A stretch of 64,000 nucleotides of DNA from Paramacrobiotus metropolitanus. Its lineage: Eukaryota; Tardigrada; Eutardigrada; Parachela; Macrobiotidae. The stretch spans positions 1 through 64,000 of the forward strand of contig NW_026570242.1 in assembly GCF_019649055.1 (NCBI RefSeq), in the 5' to 3' direction. How positions within the stretch are numbered: position 1 is the first letter of the stretch; every line of letters begins with the position of its first letter. The translations under genes and the position numbers were made by a program. The notes under the pieces were generated by a model. The model was given only the letters and a program-made list of their open reading frames with translations, was not told where the DNA came from and did not search any database. Positions 38,813 to 50,684 of this stretch are shown here, piece after piece.

Positions 38813-40390
38813 ATGGAGAGGCAAGTTCTCTTGCCAAAACGCGGTAGCGTTAACGGCTCCTTGCACTCATTGTCCAGTGACTCGACTGATTGTGCTGATG
38901 GGGTAAGCGAAGTTTAATTAGGCTGTTGCCGAAAAGGCTGTCGTTGCTGATAACTGCCCACAAGCTGTGGAGTTTTAGCAATTTGTTGTGGGCGTTATCG
39001 CCAGTTAATTTTTGCGGTTTTGTAATCAGTCTTAGCGAATCCCATTTTTTTATTTTAAAAAGGGCGGCCACCAAGAACGCAACCAAAGGTCATACGCAAA
39101 ACTTGGGCGTAACGGTGGTCGAATCAGCAGCAAACTGAAAAGGCTTTTTGGGCAGCCGTTTGCCAAATTGTCCAAGCTGGTCAACCGAGAAAAACGGTAA
39201 GAAACATCTGCACTTGCGTTTCGGTATAATTTAGCATGATTTTTCGAAACGGAATGGAAAAATGAGCAACTATTACACATTCCTGTTGCATCTAAATGTT
39301 TTATCCCACGACACAGATAAACTGACTTGCTGTAATGCTTCTGTTGTGATAGATCATATTACTTTAATATTATTATATAAATCCGTACGTACAGTACATG
39401 TACTGTTATACAGGACCGTAATTCTGCTTGCATTACGCTGAAAGCTTTCGGTCCATAACGCGTTTTAAAATTAGTGACCCACGTACAGTCTTGGAAGGAC
39501 CACACGCGCCTCAGGACGACTATTTTGCTTCACTGTCGGCGTGGCAGGAAGGCGGCCAAGAGAACTGCCACTACAACAGCTATGCCGGTGCACCGGTACC
39601 GCCGCTGCCACCAAAACGCCGGCAACGCCTTCCTGTCGATTACTACAATCATCCAGTCTGGAAAAAGCCACCCGGTACTAAAATTTTGCGGTTTGCGAAA
39701 TAGGGAGACCTTAATTATTATTAAGTATAGAACATGTAATTATAACATTAAATATATAACATGTACTGAGTGACAGTAAGACTATATCCTGTTTCGCTGG
39801 ATCAATCATTCCGTAAGGTTGCGAAAACAAGCGTTTTTGCTGTAGCTCCCATGACCGAGCTGACCGGCCTGCAGTGGTGGATGGCTCCAGTGCAGACCGC
39901 CTATGCGCATGAGACTCTTCCCGCATTCGCCGTCCACGCGTTTAATCCGCAGTGTACCGCCTTCTTAGAACTGGCTTTATATGGCATTCCGGAGGTGGAT
40001 GACGAATCCTGCGATGTTGACAAGTGGATTATAATCGACCGACAGCGGTACGATGGTCCCCACTTGATCCGGCTTCAGTCTTGCGGCCATACGATGCCGT
40101 CCATAGCGATCTTCAAGGACATCGTAATCCACATTCCGGGTCGCTACGCGATTGTCATCCGCTCGTTTCAATATCCAGATGAGTTTTTCGTGATGGCGGA
40201 GATTTTCATTACCAGAGGTAGCTATTAATTCCAAGTACAAATCGTAGATGTAATGAAGGTTCGAATTTTGCGTTTGCCGTGGTTAATGAATTGTAATATT
40301 ATCTTTTCAGTGACCCGTGGAGACTGGCAGCGCAGTATTCTAGATGACCCAGATATGTACTATATGTACTACGCGAACTCCACCCTGTAA
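38813..40390 (+). CDS. Unrecognised protein, tandem paralogue B, 291 aa
   Basis: Exons 38813-38902, 39063-39196, 39475-39674, 39846-40217, 40311-40390; phases 0, 2, 1, 1. It begins MERQVLLPKR; an in-frame upstream ATG at 38795 would add six residues. It shares with paralogue A the basic segment (KLKRLFGQPFAKLSKLVNRE) and the beta-rich domain (AHETLPAFAVHAFNPQC, ELALYG, IFKDIVIHIPGRYAIVIRS). Unlike A it has an SH3-ligand-like stretch (PVPPLPPKRRQR) and a short Tyr-rich end (DMYYMYY). The exon-3 acceptor is ambiguous: 39445 is also in phase. Function is unknown; a cytosolic signalling or adaptor protein is possible. Confidence 0.75.
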
Positions 40391-41073
40391 TTCATTCACA
40401 ACATTCAATGGCGAGTATTTGTCTTGTTATAGCCTTGTTTTTTTGTAATTTTGTTCAACAACTTCAGAAGTTTATAAAGCGCTTCTGAAACTTTTTCACG
40501 TAAAGGTAATCCTCGTTTACTTGCATGATGCATCGTATATATACCTATGCACTTATTACAGCATTTCTGCATAAGTGTTCAGTTTTACGAATCTGTCGGG
40601 TTGACTGTACCAAGTGTTCTGTACTAACGAATAAGGACTGTAAAAAGTACTCCTGGTGGTCCTATATTATCATTATGCACTTGATGCTTGTAAGAATTAA
40701 TGTCGTGTTAGTAATGCAGTTAGTAATGCAAGTATGCAAGTCTGCACATTGCATAGTGAAGTGTAACCCAGCGTATAGAATTTGCACTATCGTTTTGGTT
40801 TCAATAATCACAATCAAATCAACGGTCTACACCGAAACACCGAATAAAGATCTTCTTATGTCTTTACACAAAGTTCTCAATATGAGAATCACCGACACCG
40901 GCCAATTTATCTGTACCATGCATAAAAAGATACAGTCTGGCAGGCATAAACCCTACCGTAGGTTACGTAGTTTCTCAAAGAGTACGTCCTTTGATTTACG
41001 TAATTTTCTGTTCACACTTTGCAGCATAACTGTGCTGATCACGGACTTGTGAGCTGCACTGACATTTTCTCGA
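40391..41073. other. Intergenic between convergent genes
   Basis: An ORF at 40525-41052 has no domain and atypical composition. It is treated as chance. Confidence 0.45.
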
Positions 41074-43224
41074 TCATTTCCAGCAAATCCTGATTGAGGC
41101 ATCGGCATCGAGTTTGTCATCCAGATCTTTCTGATCGGCTAAACTTTCAGGTTTCGTTCTTATTTCGTCGGTGTGCGTGGTGCCATTAAAAAAGCGCTGA
41201 ATGGTTCTTGACCGGGAACTGATATGATTGAATCGAATGTTGACCGGATACTTGTACATTCGTCGTATAAATCCTTGCAGAATCCCGAAATCACAAAGTT
41301 TCCTGTACGAACAAAAGGAAACGTAATTTTTCACTGCCCTCGCGAAGCAATCATGTGAGTCAACAATGAGACGAAAAGAATGATCAAGCATAACCGATTT
41401 ACTTACTTTTGGTCCAGTTTCTGAATGATGTTACTGTGCCTGGCTGACCAGTCAGCAACCGCAACACCATGTTGCATGTCCCCCAAAATAGTCATAATAT
41501 CACGAATTCCAGGCGGATCATTCTCTATAAATTTAGTTTATTTATTGGTAAATAAATATAGATATTTTTTCATCCAAATTACTACCCTTTATAGTTTGCT
41601 TTCTTTCCAACAGTTAAAAACTTACTATCGCGTGCAACAAACTGGATACATTTTTCACATAATTCAGCATCACAGAGAAATTTCCGAATGGCAGGAGTAA
41701 CGCGATACACATTGGATAAATTAAACGCCGGCACAACCCTCGCCACACCGTAGAACCTGGAATAACGCTGCAATTCATTTTAGCGAATGTCCAATTCTCT
41801 GCTCACAGTAAATGAGAATCTTATACGGCGCACAGTTCATTACACGTCAACAGCATGAAAGCATCCACAGGAGGACATATTTCGCTTTAATAAAAACCAA
41901 AATGTTTTGCTTGTCTTATGTGCTTTAATATATGCCTAGTGTGCACTGTGTATCAAATACCAAATCAAAAAAACTCACATCATATTCTGGACGCAAGATT
42001 TCACCAGATCTCCATCGGCATCCACCTCGTCCGAAATCTGATGGACACTCCGCGTTCCATCAATCAGTGGTACAATCTGCTTTGTGGTTAAATCCTTCTC
42101 CAGAGCAATCAGTCCTTTCATATCCGACACCAGCACCGGGACGTCATAGTCATGCACGACAATGTCTGAATTCCGGTCGGGCGGGACAACTTTCAGGAAC
42201 AACGTGTTAGACTTATCTGGAAAACACAGGAATAAACTACTACAGTACCATGCAATATTAACAAAGTACTGTAAGCCAGGAATATAGGCCGTTGACCGTA
42301 CTTATCGCAATCGAACACCGCCCAAGTGAATTCAGTTCATGCAAGAGTTTTTCCATCAGCTGCGGGAGGGTTCGTTTTGATTCCGGTTTTGATAAAAAAT
42401 TCGTTTCGACCTGGAACGGCAATAATGCAAAGTAAATTTGAAACAGCGGGACAGAAAAGCTCTAAGCCATGAAACGCTACCGCTTACTTACTTCGACAGT
42501 GCGGAGATATTCGCCAAGCTTCTTGACGATCGATTCGTATGGCCGGATATCGTCCTCACAGTCATAGACAAAGCACAAATTAAATATCAGGGCATTACGC
42601 TGATATTTCGTATTTTCAATCAGAACAGGATAGCCAAGGATTTTGTAGTCGCCGGCAGTTCTGTAACGATAAAAAATACGAATGCAATTCAGTAATGACA
42701 GATTTCACAAGAGAGTTCTTTATTTCATGTACCAACTAATGCAGTGAAATGTTTCACGCCAGGAAAACTTCTTCCAATAGCTAGAGTACAGTACAACATA
42801 CAGATACAGTACATGTCATAGTATGTTACTGCATGTCGTTTACATTGTCAGCACGCTCGACGTTAGTTCCGGTTTGGTAATTATAAAAGAAGAAATCTGA
42901 TCGTCGAAAATCCCCGTGGTGGTAAATTTATTTTCAGGAACCTACAAAAGTCAGAAATAAGATGAAAGCCATGCAATTTTAACGTTATGTAGCCTTGCTC
43001 TTACAATTAATCATACTTCTACGCTTATCAATAATTAACGTAATTTAGGTGCGTAATCTACAGAGCATGCTTGTGCTATGCGTCTCAACACTACAGAATA
43101 CAGAAAGTATTCTCTAGGAAATCATTTGCAGGAAATCCATGCTTACTTCGAATACTATCTTTGGTCCAGCAACGTTATCAAATTCACTGAAGAAGATGTG
43201 GTTGATTTTGGACACGCTTCGCAT
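41074..43224 (-). CDS. NPRL2: NPRL2 homologue (GATOR1 complex subunit)
   Basis: Exons in order: 43224-43147, 42941-42844, 42660-42492, 42410-42302, 42216-41979, 41756-41626, 41524-41407, 41302-41074; phases agree; 389 aa against 380 in human. The product is a subunit of GATOR1, the GAP for Rag GTPases that restrains TORC1 when amino acids are scarce (family knowledge). Matching segments: INHIFFSEFDNVAGPKIVFE at the N-terminus (longin domain), YQRNALIFNL, VVHDYDVPVL, LIDGTRSVHQIS, SNVYRVTP, QGFIRRMYKYPVNIRF, and the terminal IRICWK, which matches human IIICWK. The frame stays open upstream to an ATG at 43503 that would add 93 residues with a hydrophobic stretch. The start at 43224 was chosen because the family begins there. 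Confidence 0.93.
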
Positions 43225-43999
43225 TAAGGAGCACTGGTTGGGCAGCGCCAGAGGTGGAAATATCAGATCGTCCCTCTGGACGTCAGGCAGCAGAGGCCCC
43301 ATCGTACTGACGTAGCGTTTTACAGCCGAATTTGGTTTTGCAACCGAAACAGCGCAGCAAAACAGATGCAACGCTCCAAAGATCCAAAAAACGAAACCCA
43401 ATAGCTCGACCCAATGGGATACAAAATCGGGATAATCCGCGCTGATTTCACAAAGGCGATAAAGTGGCGATGTTACTGCAAGTGCGAGCGCACACCGAAA
43501 CATGTGATTCCCGTTGCATCAGCCCACGAATAATGAGCCAGAGTTTTTCAGGAAAGAGATGTATACAGCCGGTCTCTATATCCCTCGAGGAACATGTTTT
43601 TGTAATGTTATGAATTAACATATAATTCTCATATTCGAGTAATAATTCGACACTCCAAAAGACAGGCGGAAAAGAAAATGTGAGTTGTTGTTGTGTGACA
43701 TTTCCAACTTTCGATCAGCTGTTTGCCTGTTTCTACGTTAAAATTCCACCTACCCTAGACAAGGACGCTCGCTGCGCTACGCTACCCATCCAGCGCAGTG
43801 GCGCCTCGGAAGACGTAAACACGACACACTAATAACACTGCTGACATAATTTTGCATAAAATTTTTCAAATGAACATTTAGCGCATTAATTTTGATATCG
43901 CCAATTATTACTCGATAGTCATTTGGTAGTACACGCGCTGACTGTGTTATTATTGATTCTGTTTTAATTTGTGTTGGCTTCGCTTACTCAGGACCAAAA
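43225..43999. promoter_or_regulatory. Divergent NPRL2 / EDF1 promoter region
   Basis: Head-to-head starts about 775 bp apart. The minus-strand frame is open to 43503 but is judged 5' UTR. No distinct core element was identified. Confidence 0.4.
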
Positions 44000-45499
44000 A
44001 TGTCAGTGAACCCGCAATCTGACACCGACTGGGACACCGTGACAGTTCTCCGTAAGAAAGCACCCAAGCCAAGCGAACTGCGGACCGCGCAGGTACGAGA
44101 TCAGACGGCCGCCGGAATTGTCTATTTTTTTCTAGTTTCCTGCTGCCCCTATGTAGCGGATTTTATCCTTCACAGGCGGTGAACCAGGCTATGCGATCAG
44201 GTGGACAAGTTGATACCACGAAGAAGTGTGAGTTACAGCATGATTGAAAAAATGAAGATAAACGAGAAGCAAGAACGTACCTCGACAGTTACGTCTGACA
44301 ATTGCCACATTCCTCTTGGTTTGCAGTCGCAGCGGGCTCAAACAGACAGCACCAGACCGCTAAAAACACCGCAAAACTGGATGCAGAAACCGAGGATCTC
44401 CATCACGACACGATTGGGATCGACGTATGTGCAAGATAAACACGTTACTCACTGATGCTACAATATAGTTTCTAGTAAACAAAGTTGTTGTTCTATGAAA
44501 ACAATAAAGTGCTTTTTGCTGATCAGGTTGGTCGAATCATCCAACAAGCGCGCAACGCCAAGGGCTGGACGCAGAAGGATCTCGCCACCCGGGCCAACGA
44601 AAAACAGCAAGTTATCAACGAGTATGTGCAGGTTTCTAATATGACATAATATGCACCCAAAACAAATATGCGTATGGCTCCGTAGTTAGAATTAACAAGA
44701 ACCATGTATAATCTACTTATGTAGCTGGTTTACTGGCTCATTATTGTTGCCTGCTAATTGGTTCATTAACTTCATTTTGCTTTTGGTGCTTTATAACTTT
44801 TTTTGATTTGTTGACATCGAGGTTTTGGTTTTTTAATTAACACTCGATTTTCTTTAATGAACCACACAAGCAGAAATTTGCGAGCCGTCGCTGAAGATGG
44901 TTTATCTTCTCAAAGTTAGTTGCAGTACAAATGTGTGGTACGAGACTAAAGACCGAACTACCTGGCCTATTAAAGCGCTTACTACTGCGCTACATCTTAT
45001 TTAATGCTGGCGTACTGCGCTTTAATTGATTTTGAGAACTGATGTCATGACCGACTGACTATTAAATTTAAAATTCTTACATAGGTATGAAGCGGGTAAA
45101 GCCATTCCAAACAACCAGGTTATGAACAAACTGGAAAGACTTCTGGAAGTTAAGCTGCGTGGAAAGGTATGAAGTGTTGTTGAGCCTTGTTGCGGGGTGT
45201 GGTGCTGGAATGACAGTAGGGCCTGAGAAGGCTTTCATTTTGTTACGCTCATTTGAAATTAACCATAAAATAAAATGCTTATGAACGGTAGAAATAAACT
45301 GCAAATACGTACGCATTAAATGAATTGTGACTCTTCGCAAGCGTGTACAACATTATCGTTGGTCCGAGCGGTTTGCTCCTAAATTGCCCTTGAACGTATC
45401 CGTTCTCCAAGTGATACGTTGTGCATTTTGCAGGATAAAGGGTCACCTTTGGAACCGAAAGTTCCGAAGAAGCCTGCCGCAGCCGCCGGAGCGAAGTAG
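44000..45499 (+). CDS. EDF1: EDF1 / multiprotein bridging factor 1
   Basis: Exons 44000-44092, 44176-44227, 44327-44424, 44527-44621, 45085-45166, 45434-45499; phases agree; 161 aa. A small basic protein that bridges transcription factors to TBP and binds collided ribosomes (family knowledge). The N-terminal MBF1 domain shows [11 protein letters not shown] and [15 protein letters not shown]. The helix-turn-helix of Cro/C1 type shows [18 protein letters not shown] and [12 protein letters not shown]. The C-terminal tail is Pro/Lys/Ala-rich. The start has good context (aaaaatgtc). Confidence 0.95.
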
Positions 45500-45897
45500 T
45501 TAATGCAAAGAAGTATGTCTGATTGTCGAAATCACCGTTAACGTTCCGAATTTCATTTTACTTTACTGTTGACCTCTTAAAACTGTTCGTTTTTACAAAA
45601 CGCTGCACAAAGTTTCGTGCGTAATATACGCTGGTAAAGCTACTGTTGATGTGGACAGCAGGCAGTTGCTAGTTATAACATGCAGTTTTTAGCTGTTATT
45701 CTCATCCGGTTTTTGTTTTACACACACCGATCGCGCCTTTCAAATTTGCGAATAACAAATGTTTTTTACTTCTTTGATGTTAGACTGATTAAAGTTACTT
45801 CAGCGTGTATAGTCACCTTCGGTGCATGCTTACGGTTTCGATTCTTAGGTTTCTAAGCAGGGCGCAATCCGAGGGAAACCGAGAAACGGCTGAAAAA

Positions 45898-45969
45898 GGC
45901 GCCGATGGGGGAATCGAACCCCGGCTACGTCGTTAGATCCGCGTAGGCAGTACCACTGCACCACGGCGC
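45898..45969 (-). pseudogene. tRNA-like sequence, probably degenerate tRNA
   Basis: A 72-nt minus-strand segment with a good B box (GGTTCGATTCC) and an A-box-like TGGTGCAGTGG. By eye it folds as a cloverleaf: 6-bp end stem GCGCCG/CGGCGC, stem GCAG/CTGC, stem CTACG/CGTAG, and GGGG/CCCC closing a TTCGATT loop. The anticodon loop is 12 nt instead of 7, the D loop is short and the acceptor/T-stem junction carries mismatches, so no anticodon is assigned. It may be a tRNA pseudogene or a diverged or intron-bearing tRNA. Confidence 0.5.
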
Positions 45970-46296
45970 AAATACGTTGAAATCCTTTGAAAGACTTTAT
46001 CGCTGTACGTGAGCCGCTTCTCCGCTCACAGGTTCTTAGGAAGTACATTAATTGAGAAACCCGAATTTAGATATTACTGTACCTTTTTACGTAAATCGTG
46101 TGGGGTGTTCGCTGCCACATCACTCCACCACACGTGTCTACCCTCACTCCAGATTTACTCCACCCTCTCATTAGTAATCTGGGATGTGAAGACCATTGAG
46201 GAAGAATGCAAAATTTAGCGACTGTGTCGGCATAATATTGGTTAATCTTCTAGCATGCTAAACTAAAACGAAAATTCTAAAACGAATTCTAAAACT

Positions 46297-46332
46297 AAAA
46301 TTAGAATTACCGTTAAAATTAGAATTACCGTT
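46297..46332. repeat. 18-bp tandem duplication
   Basis: The unit aaaattagaattaccgtt is repeated twice without a gap, beside related inverted aattctaaaac units. Confidence 0.85.
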
Positions 46333-47036
46333 AATGCTAAATTGCGGCGAATTTAGTGTTGCAGTGACGAAGCAGTGTGTAAGGTTTTTTAGTAGCATGT
46401 CAGACAGAAAATACTTGCTACCTACTGTAAATCCATTCAAAACATTAATGAACTGGACGGACGTTGGTCACTGTAAAATGTTGAAGTTGCTATTATTTAC
46501 TACTGCAGGACCTTCGTATTCATATGAGGGATCCTAGAGCAAAACTAGCTAATGAGTGCATGTGCCATGCACTGCATGGTAAGTAATAGAATTACTGACA
46601 CTCCGAGTAGCACTTGGTTAGAAATCGGGATCGATTTCTCTCACGTGTAGGAGCGTAGCCGCGAAGGGATAAGCAAATTAAGCATGCAATCGGTACAGGT
46701 AAACGGAGTTCGATAGAGACCGTACAGCATCCGGCCGATCATATTCGATATCAGGTGCAGGACAGAAACACGGGAATACCAACTTACGGTACTGCTTGAC
46801 TTGCACCTTTGCGACTTTATGTTGTAAAATTGTTAAAGTAGGTTTATCATTCATGTGCTTCATTAAAAAAGAACTAACACGAGTTGAATGTAATTTTTTG
46901 TCAGCAACCTTGCTTATACGTGGGTTGTAAAGCACTATCCAAAACTGAACAAAGTTTAAACAGAGACAGTAGTTAAATATTCGTTCTTTTGGGACCTTTT
47001 TTGAGCCTTGTGGGTCTGCCGCTTGCGTAAAGAGGA

Positions 47037-50000
47037 ATGGCTCAAGATTTCCAAATATTGGCCTCTCGATTGGCCAAGGAGCCTTTCAACAGGAAGGTGT
47101 CAATTCTGGATTTGGATTCCCTCGACGGAGCGACAGCCGTTAATTTTCTCAATGATATTTTCGCCGAACTGGACGCCAGTGTAAGTAGTTAACAGTTTTA
47201 ATATGACTGCTGCATTATATTACAATACTTTACAGTATGTGCATAAAATACTTTACCTATTAGTGACCTTTCTGGCATGTAAGTTTTCTTAAAGGCAACA
47301 TTTCTCGGCAGTACCTCTAACCCTATAGGCTACATAAGGTGAATAAAATTAGATCGTAGTCAGACTAATCACCTGTATGAGAATGTAAGCAATTTCTTTT
47401 AAAAGTAATTAAATTTTCGAAAGCTTACGAATTTACAATTTTCCGTTTTAGTTTAAATTCTTTAGCTTTCTAGAAAATTCAGAGATTGCACTACTGCCCC
47501 CGTTCACGAAACTTTTTGCGCCAGAGAAATAGTATTCTAGATATGAATATACTTTACATTAATTTAAAATTATGTCGAATTGGCAGGGAAGTCCATTTTA
47601 TGGCGGGTTGATTGTTTATAGCAAAAAAGATCCATTGAGGATGAGTCACCACAGGAAAGTGCAATTCGGATCTTCACCTTTCTGCGGATGATTCGTTACC
47701 CTTCACCTGAAACTGCTGAGGAAAGGTAAGGGACCATGAGAATATCAAGAGTTTTTAGTATTTTCCTGCCTGTGGATATCATCTTGTGATAATATGTTTC
47801 AGGTCAGTTTGGAGACAGGAAGTGATAGAAGGCCGTCGTCGCACAGTTTTGCCTATTCTCTTGTGGATTGTTCAAAACGTTCCCACAATACAGCAGCGCT
47901 TGTACTTGGCAAAATTCCTGACGCGGGTGGATGTTCCAAATGAAATTCGCACTGATTCAGAAATCAACGCATTGTACGAAGAGGTGTGAAATTAACTATG
48001 GATCGCAATTTGTAATTACGAAAGTTGCACGGCTTTATTGTCCATAATCGCTCAGTAATTACATAAGTGCGTCTAGGTAAAGTTTGCATTAAAGTAGTAA
48101 TGAGTTTACTGTCTACAGTGACCATGAGAGTTGACACTGAACACCTGCTTAGGGTCACTTTTAAGTTGTTACCAATTACTGTTTAGAAGGAATATTTAGT
48201 ATCTACGTTTTGCATATTTACAGCAAGAGAATGCCATCACCCAGTTTGCCGCTGTTCATAAGCAGTACGCTCATTTGAAAGCTAACGCCGACGAGGTGGA
48301 GCGTATACGCAAGGAGATCCGTGACCTTCGCGCACAGAAGGAGCAAGCGGAGAAGCGCGTAGCCGAACTGCTCGTGCGAGTGCGCGAAATGCCGGGGAAA
48401 GTGGATGAAAAGGAGACTCGAATGTCTCTGGCTCGAACTCTCCGGGAAGAACGGGATATTGCCGTCCAGTTGGCCAATAAGCGAACCGAACTGATACATC
48501 TGGCGCCGATTCAAACGGAACAGATCAGTCGGTTGCAAGAGTATACGAACAAGATCACGGATGATTGGCTGGACATGACACCGGAAAGTACGTACTTGTA
48601 CATTCAAATGACGCTTGCGCAACCGGAAAAATCAAGCAATGTGAATAAATATTTTTGCAGAATTATTCAAACGACTGGAAGATAGGCTAGCGATTCAGCG
48701 CAGAGCTGTGCACGATGTGTTGCCTAAAGCTATTGAGCAGGAGAAAACCATCGTTACCGAGTTAGCAGAGCTGCTGGACCAAACGGATTTTACCGACAGA
48801 AATCTCAACGAATTACGGGTAATTATTCTACAGTCGCTGATTGCAAATACCGTATATGAGGATATTAACTAAAATGGTCTGCTCTGCTTTAGATAAAAGC
48901 GCAAATGCTCCAGACGGAAGTGTTCAACCTTTCCGACAAGTTACGCAGTGTCAACCAGAATTCAGCCCTGCAGGCCCAATTAAATCTTTACCGTAGCCAA
49001 TCGGAAGCGGCCGAGCACAAAAAACACGATCTGGCTAAACGGAATGATACTTTGTATAAAGAGGTGCGCGAGCTGGAGAAGCGAGCCAAACAGCATCGGA
49101 TGGGAGAAGGCGACGATGTGGATGTGACTGCCTTGTCGCTTAGTATCGCGCGCAGCATGGACGACTATGACCGGAAGACGCAAACTATCCAGGCGCTTCA
49201 AGCGGAAATTGGCATCATGGCGCGAACGAAGGCGATTCTTAATGCAGAAAATGATCGCATCGAAGCTGTTCTGGTAAGCTGATTATCTGATGTTGAAGCT
49301 ACGAGTATTATCAAATGCCGTGCTTTGTGTCTGAATTTCGGATACCTAATGTTGTACTTATGTGATCCTAAGCTTCGTTTAACATTTAAATAGGCACTTG
49401 CGATCGATAAACGTTTAAATAAGCAGTCAATAAATATTTAAATCAGCACTTGCGGTTTCGTAGGGAGAATGGGAAAAACGCACTGGACAATCTCCTTTTA
49501 AAGAGACATCAGTCGAAAGTAAGACCACTATTAAACTAGATGCTGGATCGCTAACAAACAACATACGGGAACTGGAACGACGGATCGCCAGTAAAAAGAA
49601 CGACATATCGGCACTGCTGACGGAATTGCAGCCAATACGAGAAGCCAGTAAAGCGCAGCAAGAGCAGGCGAACGCACAGCGAGATAAATTCCGAGCTGAG
49701 ATGAAACGATATTCTGGACCGTTGGAGAAGCTAGAAAAAGTAATAAACTGGCTCTTACATTGCATTTTCAAGTAAAGGATTTATTTTTTGACCTTTGTTT
49801 TTAGGACAGCACGCAGCTTCACACTGAAGTCGGTGATCTGGAAGACAAGCTATTTAAAAAGCAGTACGAGTTACAGTACAGCGATATTCTGCTGAAACGA
49901 GCAGAAGAAAATAAAAAGACGGAAAAAACCAGGTACTATCACTATGTATTTGCGTATGTCCTTACTGAGTGTTGGAAGTATCACGTACCAACAGTTTTAT

Positions 50001-50401
50001 GGTGTAATTGCAGCAAAATGCTACAAGCAAGCATTGATTCGGAAACATCAAAATTAGCTGAATTACAGCAGCAACAAGAGAATCTGAAGATATCTCGTGC
50101 TGAGAATAATCATCAGGTAACACTTACTTGTCCTAAATGCGAATACGGTGACCATGGAGTATTTGAGGGGATACTCCTTCTTTCCTGTTTTACGGGGATG
50201 CCAATGTTCTCTTATTTGCCTTATTTACAGTATTTAATGATGTAATTAAACTTTTTTCTGTAGTATTCTGCCTGGAGAGACCTGAACCAGCTTTTCGATA
50301 TGAAGATGGAAAATATTCAACGAGATCTGGAGAAGGTGGAAAGCAATTCACGGAGGCGTGATAGTACTGGGCGGGAACGTGATCGTATTGTTATGTCTTG
50401 A
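47037..50401 (+). CDS. IFT81: Intraflagellar transport protein 81 homologue
   Basis: Exons 47037-47180, 47622-47725, 47803-47983, 48224-48587, 48661-48818, 48893-49273, 49464-49739, 49805-49932, 50014-50116, 50264-50401; 658 aa against 676 in human. An IFT-B core subunit; with IFT74 it carries tubulin into growing cilia (family knowledge). The N-terminal calponin-homology-like tubulin-binding region (about 1-120) matches in LAKEPFNRK, ILLWIVQNVPTIQQR and YLAKFLTRVDVP. The rest is long coiled coil rich in Glu/Lys/Arg. The C-terminal AWRDLNQLFDMKM corresponds to the human MWRDLEQLMECKK segment. The donor after exon 3 (gtgtga) is weak. An AATAAA at 50531 is a likely poly(A) signal. The gene is convergent with the lyase gene, whose stop lies 284 bp away. 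Confidence 0.95.
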
Positions 50402-50684
50402 GAGCTGGAACTTCTGGTTGATCTCGCCGCTTTCGCTGGCGGTTTTATTTTGTCAATGATTTACCTATTGTCTCTTTAATATTGCAACAAGGTACCCATG
50501 TCTGCCAGGACTAGCCAGCTCTATAACTGCAATAAATGTAAAACATTTTGTCGAAGATTGTTGATTACCAAATTGCAAGCCGTTTAACTGAGATCGTTTT
50601 ATCTCTTTTTATTAGTTGAAAATGCGAAGTACATTGTGGGAAAGAATACGCTGTATCAATAGCAAGCATGTTTTGTCACTTTTT

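Larger units (their letters stand above)
45500..47036. other. Intergenic with a tRNA-like sequence and a short tandem repeat
   Basis: Other than 45898-45969 and 46297-46332, nothing is supported. A minus-strand ORF at 46678-46935 has no recognisable domain. Confidence 0.45.

Noticed and set aside
40525-41052. 175-aa plus-strand ORF
   Set aside because: Composition does not resemble neighbouring exons (many Cys/Ile/His, no domain) and it lies in the expected 3' region of two convergent genes.
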